Of a DNA stretch of 64,000 nt, positions 47,901 through 59,900 are shown one piece after another (the stretch's first letter is position 1; each line of letters starts with the position of its first letter). The notes below the pieces were generated by a model that was given only the letters and a program-made list of their open reading frames with translations, was not told the DNA's origin and did no database searches. The DNA is from Siphonodentalium dalli (Eukaryota > Mollusca > Scaphopoda > Gadilida > Siphonodentaliidae). Location: contig CP136066.1 of NCBI GenBank assembly GCA_032622095.1, forward strand, positions 44,961,835 through 45,025,834, given 5' to 3'. The position numbers were made by a program, and so were the translations under genes.

Positions 47901-50900
47901 GTGAATTTAACAGAACATTACTGCAGTGGTATGGTTATACAAATACCTGTGCTATCAGTTTTCTTGTCGCCATCATCAGCTTCCACCTTCTCGGCCTCCT
48001 CTGTAACCATAGAAACTTCTGCTGCATCAGTGCATGGCAAATCTTTAGGTTTGACTTTGGCATCATCAGAAATGTCATCTTCTTCCTCGTCAGTGACTTT
48101 GACACTCTCCTGTGGTTCCTCGCTGTCATCTGCATCAGGGAAATCAGACATGTCTCTATCAGAGTATTCTTCCTTATCTTGCTTGTCTGATTCAGTGATT
48201 GTTGAAGCGACTTCGATGTCCTCATCTCCACTATACGACTGATCACTCTCTGCACTGTCTAAATAAAAAATATAATATCCAAAGAATAAGTAAGTGATCA
48301 AGACAGTAAACATGTTTCATCCTTTTATACTAAATATTCATTGATCATGCCTATATGGAGCCCCAGACTGAGAGAACGCTGATGACTGTCGTCTGCTTGT
48401 GTCCATGTGAGGCTCCATACGGGAGTGTAGTATAAATTAACCCTTTCTATACTAAATTCTCATTGACGAGTAGTTTCATAAGGAAATGGTAATTTCAACA
48501 AAGGGCCATAACTCTGGTGAAAATTGGTAGGCGGAACCCATATTTAAACTTGACCTTACCTTGGGCTAGCAAATTCACATACTAAATTTCATTCCATTCA
48601 GTTCAGACATACTAAGTTATCATCTGGAAACGAAAATTGAGTGCAAATTCCAGAAGGGTCGTAACTCTGGTAAGATTGGATGACAAAACCAGATTTCAAA
48701 CTTGACCTGTATTTTGTGTTAGTAAACCCACATACCAAATTTCTTTCGCCTCAGTTGAGATTATCTAAAGTTATCATCGAGACACTAAAAAAGCGAACGG
48801 ACGAATGGACAGATGGACCAATAACATAATATGTCATTTTTTTTAAACGGGCATATAAAAATTGTTATCTGGACGTATGAATACAGATACAGAGAAAACA
48901 GCTGGATCTACCACCACAGCAGAATTATGGGTAATTTTTCAGGATTTAATCGGAAATATGGCTTGTTGCCATTCATCGGAAAGTTCTCACTGAGAGCTTT
49001 CCGATGAATGGCAACAAGCCATATTTCCGACTAAATCTTGAAAAATTACCCATAATTCTACTGAGAATAAATTTGGGCTTCCTAATTGTTGGATCTTTTG
49101 CTATGTTCTTCTCACTAAATATTTCAATCACAGAATAATTCATGATCAAGCCTGAAAATATTGTGCCGGACATGTTTTTAGTTAATTTCATGGCAGAATT
49201 TACATCATATAAACTCAGGAATATTCGGATAACTTACATTTTCCAATCTTTAAATGCCCACGTTACATGGTGAACAACCAACTCAGGTACCAATGACTGA
49301 AGGAAAACCGTCTGCATCCCGTTGAAGTTAAACGACCACTATTCAAGACTCGGCAGAAAGTTCGGATGCATAATGCACCGGAATATAACATGATTAAATT
49401 ATCGGCGGTCATTTTTCATAACCTAACCACAGCAACGTAACCATCGGATTCCAAAGCATGTGTTATAGTGATGTTGGGTTTGAATTCTTTGGTGGGGGAA
49501 TGCGTCTGGTCGACGGACTCTCAGCCCCTATAGCGGAAACCCTGGTCTAGGTCTCCCATAGCAATTGAGGCCATGCAGAATGAGGTCACTGTGCTGGGTA
49601 GCATCACTAAATTCACCTTCTTGGGACCTCATTCTGCAAATGTTTGGCACCATATTTCTGGGCTGTTCCTGATATTGTGTATTTTAGATAAGAGACTTAC
49701 CAACTGACTCCTCTCCGCTCTCACCAGAACGTCGTATTTTAGGTACTGCAATTGAAAATATTAAACTAAACGTGTTAGTGAACATTCAGATGACCTCATT
49801 TCAATCATAAGTAGAGAGTTTTCTGTTGTGGGTGGTTGGGCTGTGCATTCTCACAACCAAGCCTTGAAATAGTGTGCCTGTCATTTGCAGAATGAGGTCC
49901 CCAGAGAGTGAATTTAGTGATGCTACCCTGCACAGTGGGCTAGCATCACCAAATTCACCCTCTGGGAACCTCATTCTGCTGAGTTGTAAGCAGAATGAGG
50001 TCCCCAGAGGGTGAATTTGGTGATGCTAGCCCGCTATGCGGGGTAGCATCACTAAATTCACCCGCTGGGGACCTCATTCTGCAAAATGACAGACACACTA
50101 TTTCAAGGCTTGCAGATGAGCTCATTTCAATCAAAAGTAGAGAGTTTTCTGTTGTGGGTGGTTGGACTGCACATGCTCACAACAAGATCGTGAGTTAAAA
50201 TGAATATCAAGCACTGATTTCAGCTGCGAAAATCATGGCGTATCCTTGGTTACCCCCATTTGCGACAGAATCGCAGTCGTGTGTACGGAAAAATCGTAGA
50301 TGGAAAGATCGTAGGGTAGTCAATCACGTGGTTAACTATGGCTCATGAACAATTTCCCCATCAGAGATGAAAAATGCAATAATGTGAACAGACTAAGCAG
50401 GTTTTAGTCAGGCCTGATTTCTCCACTTACAATTAAATTGTGTCATCTAAAGTTCGCTTAAGGTGATATAAATTAAAAAACAATAATTGCAATAAAACAG
50501 GTCCAGTTTCAAGAGAGGAATTCAGTCTTTGAAGTTGAAAAATAATGAGACAATATAAAATATTTGAACACAAAACAGTCCTTTTGGATGTTGTAGAGAC
50601 TATTTAACCCTTTACCCAACAGAACGGCCCTGTGCCAACGCATTCTCTTATATATGCGAGTCGACCATAGGTCGCCTCGCATATATAAGAGAATGCATTG
50701 GCTTAACACATTAAAAATTATAAAATTGTTAAAGAATGTAAGAAAAAATGGCCAAAACCGGCCAAATAAAGCTTCAACAGCCTAAAATATCTTCGGTCTG
50801 TCTCAATAGAACCATACAAATATGGATATCATTGGAACCGGCTCCTTGACCACATTGTGATAGTTACAGTTATGCCCTGTGTCAATGCATTCTCTTATAT

Positions 50901-53900
50901 ATGCGAGTCGACCTATATAAGAGAATGCATTGGCCTAAAAAAAACTTTTTACCATTTTTTCTTACATTCTTTAACAATTTTATAATTTTGAATGTGTTAA
51001 GCCAATGCATTCTCTTATATATGCGAGGCGACCTATGGTCGACTCGCATATATAAGAGAATGCATTGGCACAGGGCCGTTCTGTTGGGTAAAGGGTTAAA
51101 AGGGTACTGTACGCTAAATCCGGTCATTATGGGATCATCTCCTTTTATACACAGAAACAAATGAATGAATTTGAGCCATGGATTAGTGCAAAATACAATT
51201 ATGTGCTCTATGAACGATACAAACAACATGGTAATTATAATGAAAATGAATTTTGACTCCAGTCTCCAGAATTTAAGGCGGTTAGAAAAATAAATTTGAG
51301 ATTCAATTGCTAGCCCACTGAGTGACATAGCATCATTAAATTCAACCTCTGGGGACCTCATTCTGCAAATGACAGATGGGCTATTTGCAGGTTTGGCATG
51401 AAACCACTTCGAGGCCGTGAGTGATTTTTACAGAGATATGAGATTTATGGAGGAATCAGATTTACGAGCTACTTACAAAGAGTTTTACCCCCTGGAAGTT
51501 CGAGACTGCGGGACCGAGTTGACCTCCCTTTAGAGCTATTCGGAGATGGCGATTTAAACTTGTTGATCGTCTGAAAAACATGTCAATGGGAGAACTAGTC
51601 AAACATGAAATATATAATGTGAGAGCATTAAAATATAATTATCAGAAATGAAAAGGCTATTCTGCCATATTCGGAAGAATAGCCTGGGCTTAGGCCAAAA
51701 CAAAAAACTTCTCTGTTTCCGATAACATTTTGTTTTTGTTGCAAATTTTGTTTTTTAAAACCTTTCAGCTGTAAGCAATATAATAATGTAGTCACAGTCC
51801 CATGGAATATGGTAGATCCATATGTATTGAAAATGAGCCAAGCATTGGATAAAAACATGTTGACCCTTGAATTCATTCACGCTACAGTAAGATCTCTACC
51901 AACGATTGAGCTTAATAACCAACTTATATTTGTTTTTGGGATTGGGGAAAACAATAAATATTCATATTGTCACTCTAACAGGTAACTATAAACTAGCCTT
52001 CTGGAGAAAAAAAAAAAAATCAAGGCAGGCAAGAAATTCTCAGCCAGACAGGGTATCGGAAACAAAGAGGTTTTTTTTTTGGCCTTAGTGAAAAAATATG
52101 ATTACGACAAAATGGAAATCACAAAATGATGAAAGCAAAATAGTGAAACCACAAGAACATTAATACAGGAAAAAATGAAATCATGAAATCAAATGATGAG
52201 CAAAACCATGGTTACAAACATCAACATTTCAAGATCATGAGGTTACTTTGGACATTTCCATAAAACTTCCTGTTGATGAATTTGAGTTGAAATGAATTAA
52301 TTCATTATCACACATTTTATGTTCACCTTCTGGTTCTTAAACCATTCTTGACCAATAACAAGCCTGAGTTTAGTGTTACTAACTAATCGGTTTTATTCAC
52401 TCAAGTATGTCCATAATATGTGACCCGCCATATCAAATCCAGTCGACCAGTCGACCATAGGTCGCCTCGCATATATAAGAGAATGCATTGTCCTAACAAT
52501 TTTTTATCATTTTTTTTAAATAAACGTTTCTTACAATTTTTAGGACATAAAATAAAAAAACATCCATTACCCTGCAGGGAGCCCCACACATATATAGAAG
52601 CATATAGAAGAGTGTCGTCTGCTCATGTTTGTCTGGGGCTCTGTATGTACAAGAAAAAATTATTAAAATTGTAAAAAATTGTTAGGCCAATGCATTCTCT
52701 TATATATGCGAGGCACAGGGTAAAAAAATCCCGACTTAGGACTGGATTTGATATGGCGGGTCACATATGTCTTTAACCATTTATGTGAAGAAACAAACCT
52801 TTAAATTTAAATTTGATAATCTCTTTAATTGTTTCTTGTCAGGTCTATCAACGACACATATCACTCGTTCAGCCTTTATCCATTCATCATATCTGTAACA
52901 AACAATAAAATCGTAAATTTCCAAAGAATACACTGCTGCAGAAACTGGAGCTTCCTGAAATTTTGTTAAAACCCTGTACCAATGCATTCTCTTATATATG
53001 ATAGTCTCCCATAGGGAGCCTTGCATATATAAGAGAATACATTGGCCTAACAATATTTACCTTGACCTTGTAAGCCAGTGCATTCTCTTATATATCTGAG
53101 GTTCCCTATGGGAGACTCGCATATATACTGTAAGATAATGCACAGCACAGGATCTTTAATGCTGCACCAGCGTGTAGCTCCCGTCATGAAAGGGTTAAGG
53201 ATATCCGACGGTCAGCTACATTGTGTGACTTTTATGTGTACAGTACTTGTCCCATTTCAATTTGGATTTGATGTTGATATCAGACAAATGATTCGATTCG
53301 AGATTCGCTGTTGACATCAGGCAAACGATTTGATTTGAGATTCAATGTCGACATCAGACATCAGATAGATATTCTTCTGAAGGCTGGATTTGCATACTGT
53401 AGTTGTCGTTCTGCCGCGGTGTACTTGCTGTTCGGCCGCAGTGTACTTGCCGGTTGGCCGCAGTTTACTTGCCGGTCGGCCGCCGTGCCCAACTGCAGTT
53501 ACAAACCTTAACACCATGGCCAAATTTCAAGTACAACAAGGTGTCAGTGGACACTTGTTGTGTCAACTGGGGTATCATAATGAGTGGGCAGAGATACTCT
53601 GCTGAAGGCCAGATTTGCATACATTATGTTAATGAGCTGGCGGAGCTATTCTGCTGAAGGCTGGATTTGCATACATTATGTTAATGAGCTGACAGAGATA
53701 TTCTGCTGAATGCTGGATTTGCATACATTATCATAATGATTGGGCGGAGTTTTTCTGCTGAAGGCCATATTTGCATACATTATCATAATGAACTGGCAGA
53801 GATATTCAGCTGAAAACTGGAGAGTTTTCCCGCATTATCATTGTAAAATTGCGGTCGAAGATAAATGTGGTTAGGCATACTGACTGCGATGTAGAGATAT

Positions 53901-56900
53901 AAATATATGGACAATTTTATATTATTAAAATTCCTTGAATTAAAAAATACTTACCTGTGTATATAAAATACTTGTTTTAAACTAAAAACAGACACGATAC
54001 ATACAGGCAATAAAACCCCATAGTGTACATGCTGTTCGGCTGCGGTGTAGTTGCTGTTCGGCCGCTGTGTCCTTGCCGTTCAGCTGCGGTGAACTGGCAG
54101 TTCACCGCAGTGCCCAACTTCAATTACAAACCTTGACACCACGGCCAAATGTCAAGTACAACGAGGTGTCAGTGAACACTTGCTGTGCCAACTGTGGTAT
54201 CATAATGAGTGGGCCGAGATATTCTGCTGAAGGCAGATTTGCATACAATATTATAATAACCTGGCAGAGTTATTCTGCTGAAGGCCAGATTTGCATACAT
54301 TATGATAATGAGTGGGCAGATATTCTGCTGAAGGCCGGATTTGCATACATTATGATAATGAGCTGGCAGTTATTCTGCTGAAGGCTGGATTTGCATACAT
54401 TATGATAATTAGTTGTAAGCAGTAACTTATAACTCTAAACTACTGATTCAGATTTTAACCCTGTCTGTTATTACATTGTGGACTTTATATTTTATACAGC
54501 TTCTGTCATTCTAAGCTACAGTAGTACAGTATCATTGAGTCTTATTTGTGACCCGCCATATCAAATCCAGTCGTAAGTCGGGATTTTTTTACCCTGTGCC
54601 AATGCATTCTCTTATATATGCGAGTCGACCATAGGTCGCCTCGTATATATAAGAGAATGCATTGGCCTAACAATTTTTTTTAATTTTTTTTAAATAAATG
54701 TTTCTTACAAATTTTTAGGACATAAAATAAAAAACATCCATTACCCTGCAGGGAGCCCCACACATATATAGAAGCATATAGAAGAGTGTCGTCTGCTCAT
54801 GTTTGTCTGGGGCTCTGTATGGGTGAAATTATAAAATTGTTAAAGAATACTTTCTATACTAAATACTCATTGATGAGTAGTTGAACTCATTATATGAACA
54901 TTTCCCACCAATTAATATGAATCATTCTGCTCATGTATAATCTATTTTTCTGTCTGTGATCTGCTTTTATTAAATGAACCCCCCCCCCCTAAATGAGTAA
55001 TATACCATTCCAATGTAAACTTTTATAACTGAATAGGAGAATCCATTCAGTATATAAAGGGTTAACCTCACCTGTTATTCCATCCTGCATAGTGAACTTT
55101 ATACTGCTTCTGGTTTGCTTCCAATCCACTGTCGGTCACCTACAAACAGTACAGAGTGCATTAAAGGGGCATAAAGCACTCACAATGGGTAAATTTGAAA
55201 AATAAAAACAAAAGTTTTAGTTTCCAATCTATACTTCTGGATTATTTTTCACTGCTCTGACCTTTATCAACACAATTATTCTCATTTTCCCATGATATTA
55301 TGACTGATTTCGTAAGAAGTCTGACATACCACACTGCGCACCATTGAAAATAAAATTTAAAAACAAAACTACTTGTTTTGGATTTATTTTGTTGCAATTT
55401 CGGTAAAAACGTTGTCGGCGGGTTCGTACCCAACTAATTAATTAGGTGTCACCTTAGATAAGATTCGAATTCATACCTTAGCTTCATATATCTTTTGATT
55501 CTTTCCATTTCCATATCTGATTTTGAGTTTTGTTCCCATAGGATATTCATCATCTTTTGTCTTCTTAAGTCCTTGTTTCTTTTGTGAATCATCGTCCTTT
55601 CCATGCGCTACAGCATCAATGGTATCAATGACCTGAGAACTAAAAGCCACAGATATTTATGAGCAATGTGATCCGGGGTATAAAATAATAGATACATTTT
55701 CTGAGTCAAAGACTGTAAGACACTTGCCTGGAAATGCTTCTATCAATTATTATTGATTTTATATCAATATTTTATTATATAATGTGATAATCAAGTGGAA
55801 CTTTTATTCATTACTATTTTTAGAATTTTTAGATAGATTTACTATGCATGCTACACTCCAAACAAACGCGAGCCGTAAAATGTCCAAAATTGATTGTATG
55901 TATGACATTATGGCAGAAAATTCTTAAAATAAACTCAATATTAATTGACATAGAAGCATTTCCAGGCAGGGGTCCTCGATTCATATTTATTATTTTATAC
56001 CCATCAAACTATATAAAACTTGTTATAGGAAGAGATCGACCATCTTTAAACTGCATTTTAATAAAAAAAATAATTAACTATCTCCAGTTATAAATATGTT
56101 GCTTCTGTTATTTCAGTTGGTAAATCATTTGACAACGCTAATTTAGTGTATGGTGATATGTATCGTATCATTGATAAAGTATTATGATTCGTATCGTGAA
56201 CAAGTCTATCATTACAGCCCTAGTCTCTATATCCAACAAAACAATGTCATAACACCAATCATCAACCAAGCCTTGATTTAGTGCATCTGTCAATTGCAGA
56301 ATGAGGTCCACCAGAGGGTGAATTTGGTGATGCTAGCCCACTCATTCAGCTTAGGCCTCATCTTCTGCGAAGTATCTATACTCTCAAATTAACATTGTTT
56401 TTAGTGAGGTTCCCAGAGGGTGAATTTGGTGATGCTAGCCCAATGTGTGGGATAGCATCACTAAATTCACCCTCTGGGGGCCTCAATCTGCAAATGGCAG
56501 ACACACTATATCCAATCTTGGTTGATGATTGGTGTTATATTGTTTTGTTGGATATAGAAACTAGAATGTACAGTAGTGCCCTAATTTAGCGACTCCTTAA
56601 CCAGAGCAGAATTATGGGTAATTTTTCAGGTTTTAGTTGGAAATATGGCTTGTTGTCATTCATCGGAAGCTCTCAGTGAGAAGGAGTCGATTATTTAGGG
56701 CATTACTGTACGTATGTTACAGCAGGGTTTCCGTGAGGGGAAAATTAATGAGTCCGTATTGGGGAAACACATAACGCGACCTGTCGGGCGAAATTTTTTT
56801 TATTTGACACTGAAAAGTACCAATTCTCCTTGCTATCTATTATTGGTCAATGCATAGATGCTTTGTAGTGTTTAGATTCATTATACCTGTCGGAATCTTA

Positions 56901-59900
56901 TTGTATAAATTTGTAAGCACTAACTCGTAGCTTGTTCATTTATATATAATCTTCAATCAGACGGCAGTCTAATGTGCGTAATTAACTGAATTGATTATCT
57001 GGATACCATCAACAGAATTAATGCACCCACGGAAATGATTGACTTGCGTAGTATATACGTAGCTTTGGTTGCTTTGTGAGACTCTTAGGTGCAAGGAAAT
57101 TGAATAAAGTATTTCCTAGAATTTCAAGCAGCTTCTGTGAAAATGAAACTGATATGATATACGCGACGCTGTCAATCGTAAAACTCTTTGTGCGCTGTCA
57201 CGTCATACTGCAGGGTTTGTCTGCAGGAGATATTTATAGCGGCAAAATACGAATGGTTGCGACACAGGTATTTGGCCAAATACAAAAAATTAATAAAAAG
57301 ATTTTTATTAAATTTAATAAAAAATTGTGCGTAATACAGTCTCTATTAGTCCATAAACTGACGACCGCAATTGCTTATTATACGCATAGTCAACAAAATC
57401 CCAAAGTGATTTATTTCACAATAATACGGAACCTGTCCCGAAATAAGTCTTTATAGTGGGAATTCATAGTGACAAGTTAACAACACCATTCATTTGAACC
57501 ATATTACATACATGGGGGATAAAGACAAACACATAGCCCCTCCCCAATATGGAGATAAAGTCAAAGGACGGTAAATAATAGTTGCGTTGTCCCCAAGCAC
57601 AATCAACGACGCACGTGTTCACATTTCCCGCCAAAATTATATTTTATAACACGTTGGCTAAAACTCTGTTCTATACCTCATGAACTCTGCAGAGGGACCC
57701 ATTTATTATGTACCGTACGATAGCATGGGATCTCGGAGAGGAGTAGTTTCATCCATGAAAATCCCGTGCATAAAAATGTCCTGACTAAGAAATTCGGCGT
57801 TCTTTGATCAAATTATGTAATCGTAGGATATCACAGGATTTTCGAGCATGAGTAGTTTCATCCCGTGCACAAAAATATGCGTACTCAGCAGTCCGGCTTT
57901 CTTTGATGTTACCGCGACATGCATTACGCTGTATCTAACGTCGCTATTTGACCCGCTTTTTCACCAGTATTCTGTTTAAACCCCGAACTCCCGTTGTAAC
58001 CGGATTTGTTTACGACATTGCGACTGACATTTGGTATATGTATGAACCAAACAGATAATCTGCGAGGGGAATGAGGCCGTCCTACGGACGCTGAGCCGTA
58101 CTAACGGAAACCCTGGTTACAGTGTAAAATTTGAATACAAATCCATACAAGGATTGCATATCATGTATTACCTACCAGTCCTGAGAATATGGTGCCAGAA
58201 ATTTGCAGAATGAGGTCCCCAGTGGGTGAATTAAGTGATGCTACAGCGCAGTGGGCCAACGTCACCAAATTCAATTTCTGGGAACCTCATTATGAATGGC
58301 CTCATCTGCTATGGGATAACTAGACACAGATTTAAGTTCCCGGATGATGATGTGCACCCATTGTGCACCTCGATTATGCATTGTGTTGTCTGCCAATTTG
58401 GGGGTATATATAAAAAAAAAAAACGAATCTTTCCAAAGAAAGTACAAAACTGGTTAATTTGATAGTAAAGATACTTTCCAGTGAAGATGAGGCCCAAGCC
58501 CATTATGCAGGGTAGTGTCACTAAATTCACCCTCTGGGGACCTCATTATGTTAATGTCCAGCATCAGATCTTGAGGCATGTGTTGGGATGTTCAGCTAAT
58601 AAGCACAGCAAACAGCCTACTAACAACCTTAAGCTGTTTACTGAACTTATCATCTGAACATCCTTTCATATGAAAAGGTGTGTTTTTCACAAATCCTCGG
58701 ATTTCTATGACTTTTACAAATTTACCAACTAATTTTGATACAGTAATGCCCAAAGTAATTGACCACTTAACCACAGCAGAATTATGGGTAATTTTTCAGG
58801 ATTTAGTCTGAAATATGGCTTGTTGCCATTCATCGGAAAGCTATCGGCGAGAGCTTTCCGATGAATGGCAACAAGCCATATTTCAGACTAAATCCTGAAA
58901 AATTACCCATAATTCTGCTGTGGTTAAGTGGTCAATTACTTTGGGCATTACTGTACCTGGAAGAGATGTTTTGTATCTGACCAGGATATATATTGTTTAT
59001 GACCAAGCCTGATTATAGCGTGTCTGTCATTTGCAGAATGAGGTTCCCAGAGGGTGAATTCAGTGACGCTATCCTGCATAGTGGGCCACCATCACCAAAC
59101 TCACCCTCTGAGGACCTCATTCTGCATGGCCTCATCTGCTATGGTAGACATTGACTCAGATTGAAGTTCCCAAATGGTGAATATTGTGATGTGCACCCAT
59201 TGGGAACATCGATTATGCAATGTGTCGTCTGCCAATTTGAGGATATAGAGAAACTAAACCAAGAAAAAAAGAAACTTTTCAGAAAAGATGAGGCCTGAGC
59301 AGAATGAGGTCCCCAAAGGGTGATATTAGTGATGTTAGCCCACTATGCAGGGTACTAAGCGTCACTAAATTCACCCTTTGGGGAACTATTCTGCAAATGA
59401 CAGACACGCTATAGTCAGGCTTGTTTATGACACAGTTCATTGATGGATCAGGAAAAAAATATTTGGAAGCAGAAACACTGAGCCTTTGAATTTCGTACCT
59501 CGTCTCTTTGGGTTAATTTGAATTCCGTACCTTGTTTTTTTTTGGTGATAATTACGTACCTGGACTCTTTGGGTTTTTTTATCATGTTGCTTTTCATTAC
59601 GTACCTGGACTCTTTGGGTTTTTGGTTGATTTTCTTCTCCTCACTTTTGGGAACTTTCTTCATTTCTTTTTCATCATCACTTTTCTTGTCATCTTTCTTC
59701 ACATCCTTAGGAGTGGTGAGCTTCATCTCTTTTTTCTCATCTTTCTTCTCATCTGTTTTCTCATCTTTTTTCTCTTCTTTCTTTTCTTCTTTCTTTGTCA
59801 CTTTCTTTTCTTTTGGTTCATCCTTTTTAACCTCTGCCCTTGTTGCCTTTTTCATGTCTTCTGGTTTAGAATCAATCTTTCCATCTTTTTTCACTTCTTT

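Noticed and set aside
57076-57456. 126-residue plus-strand ORF
   Set aside because: Lies inside the hAT-like element, but no transposase motif (for example the hAT dimerisation motif) was found. It could be chance in AT-rich DNA.
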